A stretch of 64,000 nucleotides of DNA, from assembly GCA_023014365.1 (NCBI GenBank), contig JAEBUN010000049.1:124001-188000 (forward strand). The letters are read 5' to 3'. This document shows positions 44,601 to 56,589 of this stretch, piece by piece. The notes beneath the pieces are model-generated. The model searched no databases and was not told where the DNA came from. It saw only the letters and a program-made list of their open reading frames with translations. Origin of the DNA: Lepiota brunneoincarnata (Eukaryota > Basidiomycota > Agaricomycetes > Agaricales > Agaricaceae). Numbering within the stretch: position 1 is the stretch's first letter; the number at the start of each line of letters is the position of its first letter. Made by a program: the position numbers and the translations under genes.

Positions 44601-47190
44601 CATATAACATGACCATTAGTGCGAAGTATGTGATAGGACTGCATGTATGCACAGCAGATAGTACAGATCGAAACGTTGTTTTGACTTGCAGGTTGCTCTA
44701 TGAGTAATGAGATTACCGGGATTGCTTGATATAGGTAATTTGAGTGTATATGTCTCGTATTGAAATTTGTTTGTATTTTTATGTCATTGGAGAGTTTGAT
44801 AATTGTGTCGTATGGGGTTGACTTGGTGACCATAAGGATAAAGGAACGAAGTCAAGTTAAATCGGGTACACCAGACCCTCAAGATCGAAAACGAATAGCA
44901 TATAGTTTGAGAGAGGGTGTGGGTAGGTATGGGTGGAGGATTGTATGCTTATCATATCGTCAAGCGTGATCCAGCGTTACAACCATTCATGGAAGGTTTT
45001 CACGACCCCCCGGTTGACTTTGGGCGCTGCTCGGACGGTCCCCCCTCGGTAGAGGCGGACGTCCGGGAGGAACCTCGGATCAAAGAGCTCGGAGCGCCCA
45101 TGCCCAGAGGCCCATCATTCCTTCGGCAGCCAACCATTTGAGCCCGCTTTCGACAACCTCCCCATTCCGCTCACAACCTGACTTGCTCAGGGATAGAGAA
45201 ATTTTATCTGCATTGATATTTCCTCCCCCTGAGTAATGATCATGCCCTCTCGTCTTCTGGACTACTTCATGCCTCGTACATCACCTCTTTCCCCTTTCCC
45301 TTTCCTTTTCCCTAATCCTCCACTAAGGTAGCTAGGAAAATTTCCAGTTTGTTTCCCTGTTTAATGTTCTTTTCGTCACATATTCACACTCTTCACACTC
45401 ATAGGGCCAGAGCGAGGGAAAACAAAGAAAGAGGAGTTGACCCCCTGTGTCCGTATGGCGGCAGAGATGTTGAGTTCACTGGCACTGGCAAACAGCAATA
45501 CTTGGAGAAGGCTAAATGGAACGTGCGGATATTAACTGGAGCTCCAAGAAGTTGTTGCGGCAAGGACCATAAGGAACCATCTAAGTGGTCCTGGCGTTGG
45601 TAGCAACAGATGTCGAAACCTGGAAGCATCATTATTACCATATTTCTGGGGGATGGTTTGCATTGTGGCCCCGCACACTTCAGATCCCCCGCGCATGGCA
45701 TTTCTACCTTGCAAAACACCTGTAAGCACTTATTATACACGTAGTTCTCCATTGAAATAGGCACGCACTGATGTGAACTGTTGTGAACAAAGTGGTTCCG
45801 CAAGCAAATTGACAAATAAAAAATGGGAGAACTGCAGAAATGCCATTGGCAAAGGCCGGTGTTGGTCACTTTGCCAGAATTGAGAATTTCCAGGTGCGAG
45901 CTGGTGCAACAACAGCAACGCGCTCAGCACACAGTTAACGACCGCTGTATCCTCGGAGTGGAGGGATTCGACAGCATTATCGGGGACGAGATGGATGCGA
46001 GGGCAGCTCGATGGCTTGCCTCAGGAGACTTTTAGTCCGGGGTCATGCAAAGTTTGGGAGTCCCCCCTCGGCCCCTACACTCCTTTACAAATGTATCCCA
46101 TCGCGAAGATCGGAATATGTCAAGAACGTCAATATTACAGCGGGCTGCCTATTGATACATGGCATTGAACAAACGCCAGGCCTTGGACACCAAAAAAATT
46201 CCCAGCAACTCACCAGCCAAACGTGTTATTCTCCACTCACTTAGTCGAGAACTGGACTCTCAAGCCATATCGATACAGAAATTAATCTCTCACTGCCCAA
46301 ACGCGAACGTAGTTGTTTGATTGCAATGGAGTATAATCAGCATCGGATACAGTTCCCGAATGGTTGGACAGGGAGCCCGCATTTGTGACCCCCCCATGAA
46401 ACAGCATTCAATACACTTGTAGGAACGGAAACCAATTATCAGCCTCCAGTCCTTCAGTCAGTTATACACACCACAACTAAGCCTTCCGTCATCATCAACG
46501 CTTGTGGCTTACGACCCTTGTCACCTCAAACCTTAACCTTACCGGTGCTCGCACTCAGCATTGCCACGTCAGCCTCACCCACTCCTCCGTAATCTCCTTC
46601 TCTTCCTGCTAAGGCTTTTTGCTCGTATCAAGTGTGTTTTGTACCCTACGTATAATAGTGTGGGAGAGTAAGTGCAAGGGGTCTGTCTGTCTGAGTGAGC
46701 ACTTAATTCTCAACCTCAGCCGCCCTGGAGTAAGAGAGAATTGGATACCGAATAAGGAAAGACTCAGGATATACAGGTGGGACCGGAGACGCACGACAGC
46801 CTGGCTGCTAGCAGACAAGTCTACAGGTGTGTAGCGAAGGTCTTGAACAATTTGAGAGCAGGAATTTGGATTACAGACTTTTTGAAATAAATAGAGCATA
46901 CAATCAATGTCCCCCCACCCGTTAACTCGTTTTCTACGAGATCCAGTATGAACGTTTCCTATTATTACCTGAGACTCTCTAACACCACCGGGCACCAGCA
47001 ACGAGCGGCTGTTATGCTGTCTTCACACTGGATCGCGATCCGCTAAATCATCCCGTCTGTGAATCGCAGGTTGGACGACTAAGACCAGACTCAGTATGAC
47101 TTTCAGGGATCTAGTTACTAGCCTACTCACATTGACCGTGAGAGACTTGGTGGTCTCGGTTTGTAGATTAGCTGGGATGGTGTCGTCCAT
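44601..47190. other. Unassigned DNA with a dispersed repeat copy
   Basis: No gene supported. The repeat core at 45011-45046 is listed separately. Open frames at 45349-45603 and 45823-46244 lack motifs. Pyrimidine-rich tracts lie at 45220-45330. Confidence 0.4.
45005..45070 (-). repeat. Dispersed GC-rich repeat, copy 2
   Basis: The minus strand contains CGAGGGGGGACCGTCCGAGC and the core shared with 10399-10470 and 49517-49575. It shares the 5' flank (CGAGGGGGG) with the 49-kb copy and the 3' flank (AACCTTCC, then GGATCACG) with the 10-kb copy. Confidence 0.6.
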
Positions 47191-47199
47191 CGCCGTTGG

Positions 47200-48900
47200 A
47201 AAGCGAGGGTACGCCGCCCGGAAACTGGCTGTCAGTGGTATGGAGACCACGTCACCCGAGGACCTTCGAAGTATGTGCTGACGACTGTTCAATCTGTGGG
47301 TCGAACTTGTTGGGGTATGTAACCGTAAGCATTGAACAGATCAACTTGCGTTGCGAGTAGGCTATTCATGTAAACTGGTTAAGTATGTGTCAGTTCCCGG
47401 CGATCATAAGTGACGGGGAAAAGTTCGCACGCTTGCTACTAACGATACCACCCAAAGCGAAATAGAACGTGCCGGGTTTTGCCAGGTACTAAAACGACCC
47501 CGAGCGATGATTTGAACAGGACTTTGATACACTTAACCGACGTACAAGAATCAGGTTTAGAGCAGCACAAATCGCAGTCAATGTTCCACGGTTTACTGCA
47601 TAAACCATCAGTGTGTTCAGTATTGAATTGGTACTGGGTAGAAAGATTTAGGTCAATGCCATGCACGGAGAGGAATACTCACGCCCTTAAATCGGACTTC
47701 CGCGCATTAAATATGCGCACAAGCGATACTGTAATGAGAACGTCACAAAGAAATATTGCGGCAGTCTGAAGCAGTGAAGTTGGCTTCACATAAGTGAGGA
47801 TAAGCCGGAAGCATTGTTTACTTCATAGCAATCTACCTTTGTTTTTTGGAGGCCTGCGAAAGTTCCTAATTGCGCCCTGGGTCAGATGCACGTCAACCAG
47901 TGCTCCTTCGGTATCAGTGAGGAGAAAATGACAAACACAAGTGCTGCCTGGGCTATATTTCGAGTGGATGTCAGCGATTCAATCAATTTTTCCTATACGA
48001 GGAAATCATACCAATCCCGGCTCCTGCCAGCAATGTATATCGGACTTAGTTACGACAAAAGGCCCAAATCAGAAGGCACAGTAATCCCACCCAGTTGAAC
48101 CAGAGACAACACAGTCTGGGAAAACGCTCGAGTTAGCAAAGACGATGTAGTCCTGATTATATGAATGTGAGATACAATTGGAAGGGCCGCCACTATCCGT
48201 CCCTCGTCCACTGCATTCAGATGATTCGGATGGGAGAGTTCCGGTAAGAAGGGTAACACTGACGGATGTAGATGCAATACGCGAAGTAGCTGAGGGTGGC
48301 TGTAAGTTGTCTGCACGTAGTGAACAAGGCGTATTGGCAGGGACACACAGTTGAACGGTAACCGCGCACAGATACTGTAACATAAAGTAAGAAGTGTGCG
48401 CGTAGGAGGATGATAAAAGCAGAACATACTACGGACATCAACATGGTCTTCACCATATGGTGAGCCACAGGCGTGCTGAGAAGCGATTAAGGACATACAA
48501 TACCCATCCTGTCGCAAAACGAATTAGCAGTACGAAAGCGATGAGGTTGTTCGGAAGTTACCAATCGACAGTGAGGAGCGCGTCGAAGTTCCCAAAGTTC
48601 GGTATCATATAGTTATAAAATCCGGTAAAGAAAAAAGTCATTTGGACAGTCTCGAAGATCCTAAACGCCGAGATTAGTTGTCCACGGTCAAGTTGTTGTA
48701 CACATAGTACGGCCAACGGAACACGCACAACACGAGAACGACCTATATAATTAAAACCTTGAGAACGTGAGCGCTCTAACAACCAATACGACTTGGTTAC
48801 CACTAGTTTGACGCCCAAGCGGTCTTTTGGGTACCAATGAAAATATAACCATGCCTGAAGGAGACCGCAGCCATAGAGTCTGCATAAAAAAATTAGTCAG
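47200..48900 (-). pseudogene. DUF6534-like multi-pass membrane protein, decayed
   Basis: Minus-strand pieces keep the order of the mushroom DUF6534 family. They are LYGCGLLQAWLYFHWYPKDR (about 48870), then ETVQMTFFFTGFYNYMIPNF (about 48640). A late transmembrane segment NTLMVYAVNRGTLTAICAAL follows (about 47600), and the terminal LNSRQHILRRSSG (about 47290) matches the NSLLATLNSR-type motif. Between them frames change and stops occur, and the middle membrane helices are not readable. The family is of unknown function. Assignment is from memory of its motifs. Confidence 0.5.
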
Positions 48901-49780
48901 TTATCTGTCAAAATAAGTGGAAAGCCTCACATTGCCTCCAGTAAAATGCAAATGAGCCACACACCGAAAGTCGAGTCGAGGGGGCTGCTCATTGCGCGTG
49001 TGAAGCAAAACAGAGGGCTAAACCCCACTCTTTAAAGGCATTACGTTCCATGACCCTTTTTGATCACATCCGGATATGCCCGCAGTGGAAGCCCTTATTA
49101 CGGCACACGTGTAACACCCATCACAAAATGGTAGACACCTGTTACTGATCCTGTTTTCGTCTTGTTTAAATTGATGACGCCATTATTATGACAATGTACT
49201 ATCTGTCGTGTGGAAAAAGCACCCAAAGTGTACAGAGGCGTCTTGCACAGCAAAGAAAGCAACAACTGCCCTGAGATATGCTTTTCCTTTTGAGATGCAT
49301 AGTTATTCTTGAATTCAGTGGGTGTTGGAAACGAACAGGTTACAAGGCTTGATGGGATGAGTCTTCCAATTGTGGTCTGAATAATGGAGTGTTGGTCGGT
49401 TTCTGTTTGGCCCCGGCAAGCACCAACTTTGAATGGGGAGCTGCAATTGATTACTATAGCGCCCAAAGAGAATGGGCTCTTGTAACCACGAGCAAACGTC
49501 CCTGTAATACACGGGGGGGCTCGGCGAGGGGGGACCGTCCGAGCAGCGCCCAAAAAGTCCCCCAACCCGGTTTGATAACAGTTCTCACGGAAACTAGCAA
49601 GCGGAGATGATAAAATTGATCGCTGGACGTTTGGATCGTCAAGTCAAGCCATTGACTCGCACAAGGCCTACTGGCTCAATGTGTGAGTTTTTCTATGGTC
49701 TTGAAATCGGTCGTAGGCACAGTCCGAATCTCCCGACCTGTAATACAGTTCACCCAATGGCTCCCGTGCTCCAAAGTCGC
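48901..49780. other. Unassigned DNA
   Basis: No gene supported. It contains the third copy of the dispersed repeat at 49517-49575. The minus-strand frame 49098-49565 is open but without motif. Confidence 0.4.
49517..49575 (+). repeat. Dispersed GC-rich repeat, copy 3
   Basis: GGCTCGGCGAGGGGGGACCG leads into the core CCGTCCGAGCAGCGCCCAAA, then AAGTCCCCCAACCCGG. Similar to copies at 10399-10470 and, inverted, 45005-45070. Confidence 0.6.
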
Positions 49781-49789
49781 TATATAATT

Positions 49790-50115
49790 TGTCATGTGCC
49801 TTCGGGTTCTAATTACCAGGTCTCCCGCGTCAGACGCCCATGGAACCCGACTCAACAATTTCAATTCCCACCTGGCGCGGGAATTGACATCATCGAAGCG
49901 GCCTGCTATCCAATGAAATGCACAGCCTCGCCTTGGATACTGAACGCGGGGAGCAAGGCTCTGGTGGGCCATCAAGAAGAGCGCACATCTTCATCAGGGC
50001 CAATCGATTCTATCCCCTTCACACCCGAGAAGAGGGGCACATATACTCTGAATATCGCAACAAGAACGAGGGGCTCGGGAACGTTTTTCTGGGATTGGGA
50101 GTTGCATGACAGAAT
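49790..50115 (+). pseudogene. Possible patatin-like phospholipase relic
   Basis: Within an open frame (49607-50269) the segment GIDIIEAACYPMKCTASPWI, followed by LNAGSKALVGHQEE and TYTLNIATRTRG, resembles the C-terminal half of fungal patatin domains (I.EAARATSAAP.., DAG.K.LG.NNP.., LLSIGTG.RG). The catalytic Asp of the D-G-A/G motif would be Asn here, and the Ser half is not found. The resemblance is weak and could be chance. If true, this is a broken copy. Confidence 0.25.
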
Positions 50116-50279
50116 TGAAATAAATTCAAGCCCCAGAAGCTTGGGGACCGACTGTCTGCCTTCACCGCTTGGTGGAGCCCCGGTACATGCGTCCCCTGGG
50201 TCTGGGTGCCAAAAAATATCTCTGGAGGGCTCCCAGGCACCGGGACTAGCCACTGAATTCATGAGGTGAGGCACCAGGG

Positions 50280-51229
50280 AACCCAACCATTTATTCATTT
50301 GCCAATATCGTTATCGCATTTTGAGCCGTGAAATTCAACGGCCAACGGGCATATCAACGTGAAACCCACCCGGTCCATAAGCTTGCACCCGCATCATCGA
50401 GTCCGCTATGCGCATGTCGATACCGGTAATCCAATCTTGCCAAGGTGGGCGTCTGAATCACACGTTTGCCTTCTCAACCTCCGACACACACCCCCACATA
50501 AGCTGTCAAACCGTTAACACCAACAATCACCTCGTAACTTGAATCTCCATGAAAGATGGCTGGCGGCTTGGGCTCTCAGGGATGGAAAAGGACAGGGTCC
50601 CACATGTTCTATATTTTATGGAGGGGTACAGTTAGGCATTGTAACAGGTGCCTTTTGTGGGTCGAACTGCCTCGTTAACGCCACTGTTTCTTGCAATCAT
50701 CCCGGGCTTTCTGCCTGAAATGGTTCAAGACCCCAGGTTCGAAAGAACCAAGGTGAAGGGTACGGACCGGGAGAAGGATAAAGCAAGAGGGTCATTATGG
50801 GGATTAGAGGGCCTCGAGGGCGTCAGTAGCTCGTAGGAAGAGTGTACCGAAAGGCACGGGTTGTGTGTCAACGTCGTGTATGTTGAAGTTGAGGTTCGAG
50901 CCTGAGCGCTTGAGCATCGGTTTACAGCCAAGAGCGCCTCACATCAACTTCCTGTCTACGAATATTTTCCAAGAAATCAGTGGGGCTACTCTCCTGTATT
51001 CAGGATTATCCGAACGCGCCTTGTTCGAATTTATCGTTTCATCAGACGTTTAAGTATATAGAGTGTCGGCGGATGATGTCGGCGAGATAGGTCCTGTCGG
51101 ATAAATATTCGCCAGTGCTGCTGCCAGGGAACCATATCGACTTGATGGGCCCAGGGCTGTGCGCGTGCTAACTCGGAGATTCTGCTTAGTTGAAGGGTCA
51201 GCAATAAGCGCCGCCAACAACGCAAGGAC
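50280..51229. other. Unassigned DNA upstream of the NACHT array
   Basis: No supportable gene. Frames at 50648-50836 and 50865-51053 show no motif. Confidence 0.4.
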
Positions 51230-52660
51230 ATCATTTGCGTTGACCGTTATACTGGACGATGACGGGCAAGACGGCGACCTCATATGGTTCTGTGGACCTG
51301 CAAAAGTTGGGACAATGGCGGTGCATACACCGCGCGGAATATGCTGCCGGGCGGGGTGTTTTGGGCGCCGCATTCTTCCTTGCAAGAACGAACAGTTGAG
51401 ATGATCGTTATCGTGTCATTTCTTTGATCTCGTATCAACCGGCCGTCCATAATGCCGAATGTAGGCATCCGGTTTCATGGCTTCAAAGCGATAATCGTGT
51501 AGTCGGAAAAGCGCTTTCGGGTCTGCTTCAAGAAATCTATCGTTGGGCCATTGTCTGTACTCACAACAATGAAAAGGCTCCCGATCGTCCTTGACGGGTT
51601 GGATGAATGTACGGGGGAGAAAGCACAATGTGAGATTCTTCAATTGGTCACCCAGAAATTCACATCAAATGTGCCTTCTTGTGCGAACCTCGTGGCACCG
51701 GTCTGGAGAGAAAGGCCATTTAATGGACGACCCCGACGCGGAGGAAGATGTTGAGCGATTTAGTTTCCAGAGCCTCATCGCATTTTAGTTTAACTACATT
51801 CGGTCCTTCAATTTTAAGCAAAATGTGGCCAACGGAGGGGGACGTAGGACATTTCGACGACGCATCCGCTATCATGAGTTTTCTCGACGATCGAGAGGCC
51901 GGGAAGCCTACGTCACGGCTTCCCATCTGCCTTGCGTCCATCAACAGTTTGTCCTCCCTGTTTCGTAGGAGACATCCACTGCATTCACTTGATGCGCCCT
52001 ACATTCAAATACTTTCTACGGTACCCGCCAATGTTATTCCAGTGACGTTGCTACTCCTCGGGGCATGCACCCTTTAACCATCATCGGCTGCAATGCATAC
52101 GGCGATTCTTGGGTTGATAGAGACGATTTCTACGATGCCCTTGAATAGTTGTACTCATTTGTTGATATTCCCGAGCCTGATGAAGCATTCCAGGAACCCA
52201 TGAAATTCTTTCATTCTTCGTTTGCTAATTTCCTTATGGACCCGATCTGTTCGCCAAAATTCTTACCGGTTCCCCTCGATATTCACCATAATATCGTACA
52301 GAGTTGCCTGCAGGTGCCTCGTAGGCCGAGGTTATCACATGTCAGGGACCCAGAGCTGATCTTTCTTATAAACTGATCGCTGGGCTGCTTGTATCAATGG
52401 TTGGGACTTCGGAGAGAAGACATACTTGATCTTACTTTTCAACTCGATATTCACTACCTTCGTTTCCCTGAGAACTACCTACCATCTTCGGAGTTTAGCG
52501 CCTTTGTGCGATGGTTGTGCGACAAGGTGCGGTTTTGCCTTTCCCAGTGCACATCCCTCCATCGGTATAAGTTACTCTTGAAATATACAGTGGTATAGTC
52601 GAGGCAATATGGTTCAAACTGGTCATTCGGTAATTTTGTGGGTCACGCAACAAGGAAATT
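51230..52660 (+). pseudogene. NACHT NTPase pseudogene
   Basis: Colinear with the two intact genes downstream. GDLIWFCGPAKVG (about 51275) is the P-loop with the essential Lys lost by a deletion (GT in place of GKT). LPIVLDGLDECTGEKAQCEI (about 51572) keeps the Walker B. Then come VTLLLLGACTL (about 52045), FVDIPEPDEAFQEPMKFFHS (about 52157), QLDIHYLRFPENYLPSSEF (about 52442), FVRWLCDKV, and after a presumed intron NMVQTGHSVILWV (about 52610). Frames change several times and stops are present, so it cannot be functional. It is closest in layout to the gene at 53347-55411. Confidence 0.85.
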
Positions 52661-53346
52661 AGCGCTAAGGCGCAGTGGCCCCACCGTATTAACGGATTGG
52701 CCCCTTCAAAAAGTGGACCATTTACGTGACGCCGTCTTCGCCAGACTCTTCTTCCTCTATCCCATCTTGGAGACCGTGGTCCATTTGGCCGTCGTTGCAT
52801 TGTTCATACCACCGATTCATCCCGCCACGGAGAAACGGATGTGGTTTTCCAGTCCAATTGGCATATTCCAACGTGATGCCTACACCCCGATCGCGCTCCA
52901 GCTGCTGTTCCCCTCTCCAACATCTTCCGGTCCACTGCCAACACCTACCATTTAGACCAGTACGGCGATTGTACCACATTTGCCATTAGACAATTGCCTG
53001 AACACACGACTCCACACAATCCCCCACCCGCATATTGATAGTCGAGATCTTTGTCAGGGTCATAGCAAGACTCAAGTTGGCAACATTAACGATCCGAGTA
53101 ATTGTATGTTTATTCTGGGGCCTGATTGACAGACACTACCCTTTCAAGCAGGCCAATCTTTTCCCACAGAAAGAAATTCACTAACCCCTACTGTGAGACA
53201 GTACCCCCCCTTTAGCAATCGTGCAAGTTCCACGTTGGAATTGACATCCATCTCTATTCCTACTCTCGCCACTTCATCCACAGTCATTGGTCTGGCAGCC
53301 TTCGTGTGGACTCCCCGGCTTATTGTTCACTTGGCTCCGCTACCAT

Positions 53347-55411
53347 ATGAAGAGGCTTGGGCGGTTGTTCAGCGCCAGAGATCGGGGAGACGGTGGGTCC
53401 ATGTTGAGCGGGAGGAAGGAGTCCGCTGTGCTAAGTACTTTTCCGACTGCCGTTGTAGGACCCGATGCAAGGCGTGAAGCTGACCTCATAGAGGGCCTTA
53501 TCGCAGGAATTCCAGATACAGGTACTCTTCGATGGCCGTTCATTGGTTTTCCAGCTGATCCCCTCCAGTTAGGAATCTCTTCCTGCAAGTGCGCGAGCCA
53601 GGCGCAGAGCTCAACTCACCAGTGCGACCTCGACCTCGATGTCATCCAGGGACCCGTATATCCCTTATCGAGAAGATTACCACCGGGCTCAATGATAGCC
53701 AGCGTGTATGTGACATGATGTGGCTCTCTGGTCCCGCAATGGTAGGAAAAACTGCGGTAGCACAGACGATTGGCGAATATGCTGCCGAGCGGGGTATTCT
53801 AGGTGCCACATTTTTCTTCTCACGGGCTGATTATCGAGACTGTTCTCATCGAGTCATTCCGTCTATCTCATTCCAATTGGCCAACCATCATGTTGAATAC
53901 AGGCGCAGGGTCGCCTCGTTGCTTATTAAGGACCGTGCCGTGCTGGAGACTCCCCTGCGCATCCAGTTCGAGAAACTCATTATCGAACCACTGTCCATGC
54001 TCAAGTTTCCGAATAAACTCCTAATCATCCTTGATGGGTTGGACGAATGCATAGGAGAGCGTACTCAATTGGAGCTTCTTGAACTCGTTACCGAGGCGAT
54101 GAGTTCCTCCCTTCCTGTTTTCTGGATGATCTCCAGTCGCCCAGAATTTCACATCAAACGTTTCTTCTCTGGCACCGATATCGCGACCCTTTTCTGGAGA
54201 GAGGAATTGCTGGTTGATGACCCCGAGGCACAAGAAGATGTCGGGCGATATATCCGCAATAGCCTCGATATAATCCAGAACAAATATGTCCAGGGATTCC
54301 CCAACATGGGGAGTATTTGGTCAACTGAGGACGTGGAAAAAATCGTCAACGCAGCATCTGGCCTTTTTGGCTATGCGTACGCCGTCATCAAGTTTCTGCG
54401 TGATCCCCGCCTGGATCTTGGCTCACGGCTTCGTATCATCCTTGCAACCATCGATAATCCTGGGGCAATGTCTGCCAGGGAAAACCCCTTGCATTTGCTC
54501 GATATGCCTTACTTCGAAATACTTTCCCTATTATCCTCTGAAATCTTGCCCGTGACCATGTTGATTCTTGGGGCATGTGCTCTCTACCCACCACTGCCCG
54601 CAATGCAGCTGGCAATACTCCTAAACCTTGACAGGAACCACTTCTACACAGCCCTCCGCCGATTGCATTCTATTGTCGATGTCCCACTGCCAGATCAAGC
54701 ATTTCGGGAACCCTTGCGATTCTTCCACTCTTCATTTGCCGATTTTCTTATGGATCCCGTTCGCTCGCATCGGTTCACATTAAATCAGCCGAATATTCAC
54801 CTGAAAATTGCACAGAAATGCCTGTGGGTGCTCTGGAGAACGAGAATATGCTATGCCAAAGATTTGGGGAAACCGTCCCAGGGTTCGGGTGATTCTGTGG
54901 ACCTATTGACTGCTTATCACGTTTCTACGTTCGCAGCCGCCAACGTCTGGACTGCTTGCATCAAATCCGACGTCGGACTTGGGAACACGATCTTGGTTGA
55001 CCTCATATTTGAACTCGATTTTCGTTCCCTTCGCTTCGCGGAATGTGACATACCGTCGTCTCAATTTAGAGCTTTCGCGCAATGGCTATGTGACAGGGTG
55101 CGCTGAGTGCTTATTTTTTGACCAACGAGTGATCTAAATTATGTCTGGAAGACACGACGACATGGGAGACCAAATATCGTTCAAATCGGTCAATCGGTCG
55201 CTTGGACAGGCAATCATGTGCAAATACTACCTTCTGTCAGATATCTGTTCCCTGATTCTACCTTATAGTATCTGATACAGTTATGCTCACCCAACAGTCA
55301 AGTGGAACTGAGCTCTCAGATACCATCTCTGAGGCACGTTACATTTCGATTGGTAGAGGATCTGGAACTGCTGTGATTCTACTGGAGCAGGATCATATTA
55401 TTATATCATAA
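53347..55411 (+). CDS. NACHT-domain NTPase, compact NLR-like protein
   Basis: Proposed exons are 53347-53521, 53569-55097, 55152-55217 and 55298-55411, joining into 627 codons. Start MKRLGRLFSARDRG. The linker RCHPGTRISLIEKI leads into the P-loop GPAMVGKT (residues 113-120) and Walker B LLIILDGLDEC (209-219), with SSRPEF as sensor. A helical region of about 280 residues follows, including FFHSSFADFLMDPVRS. The protein ends LLEQDHIIIS. NACHT proteins are ATP-driven switches linked to non-self recognition in fungi. No WD40, ankyrin or TPR repeats follow. The GT donor expected at 55224 is AT, but GTGCAA six bases earlier keeps the frame. Splicing was inferred by comparison with the gene at 56590. 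Confidence 0.8.
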
Positions 55412-56589
55412 TGTACTGTATGCACTGCCCGTGCGTCTCCAACCACAGGCGAACACCAAAGGTTTTAAGCTAGTAAGTTTTAGGTATTATTTGATTACAT
55501 CCCCACTGACTTTCTTACTTCAGTCCACATGATTCTATCCCTCACAGAATCACTATGTATCCACTTTGCTTCTATGATCCGACTCCTTCACCGCCCCCCA
55601 GGCCCCAGTGAGCCTTCATCCTATGTGCCCAATTGACCGATACGGACCCCTCTCTACCGACTATTTACGCGGTATGCTCAAATCTTGTATGGTATGCAGC
55701 GGTCTAGAGTCCTATATCAAATTTTTTGGCCTTCATACTCGGGAGGCGTACGGTTCTGGATGGCCTGAGTGCGTTCCACCATCGGCCTCACCACCCGGGG
55801 TGAACAAAGCGTGAGGACAGTCCAATCCCCCACAAGCTCGAGACTTATCATTTTACATGACATGCAATTTATAATTAATATCTTATCCTATCTGAACCCC
55901 ACACACCGCAAGAACCACGAGTCAGGTTGAGATCACGACGCATCGGTGGACAGCAGTACTGACATACAAGACGTTATAGTAATGCCCTCGCGATGGACTT
56001 AATACAATTAACACTAACCTATAATTTGGGATCGTGCACCCTACAAAATTTGATTAAGCCAGGAGTACCTGGATGGGATTGTTAACCCAACTGCTGGTTT
56101 TTGCGTATGTGCACCCGCTGTCGTGGAGTTGATCAGAAATCCACCCCCCGCGGAAACGGGGTCACAAAGGTTCGCCAGCAACCGCTGCACCGAAAGGGAC
56201 ACCTTATGCGTCATTGCGACTGGCCGAACTACCATATGTATCCCGCTCCTTAGGTGCCTCTGGGCTTGGTAGGTCTCTGTGCCTGAATTTGACTCTTGAG
56301 CGACCTAAACGCCTAGAATCCATGCGGAAGTGGATGTTCGGGTGCCACCTCGCTGGCACGGCTGGCCGCCACCATTGGTGAAGGCCTGAATACCGCTATG
56401 ATTCTAGGCCAGGTCAGTTTCTTTGGGTTAAGTTGTCCAATATCTCGACCAAGGGCAGTACAGACGTCAACCGTCCGGGGCCCTCGACCCAAAAATGGAC
56501 AGCAACTCCCAGCATCAGCTGATTGATGAATGGATCCATGATCCATAACCACAGCAATCCATCAAGTTTGTCCCAATACCACCACAGCT
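55412..56589. other. Spacer between NACHT genes
   Basis: No gene supported. It includes short open frames without motifs. The promoter of the gene at 56590 should lie in the last part, but I see no clear TATA box. Confidence 0.4.

Noticed and set aside
49607..50269. Intact 220-residue gene
   Set aside because: No splice logic, the only resemblance (patatin) lacks catalytic residues, and the frame has no coherent domain outside that part.
53589..55106. NACHT ORF read as a single exon from a GTG codon
   Set aside because: The flanking exons (53347-53521, 55152-55217, 55298-55411) join in frame and match the paralogue, so a spliced gene with an ATG start fits better.
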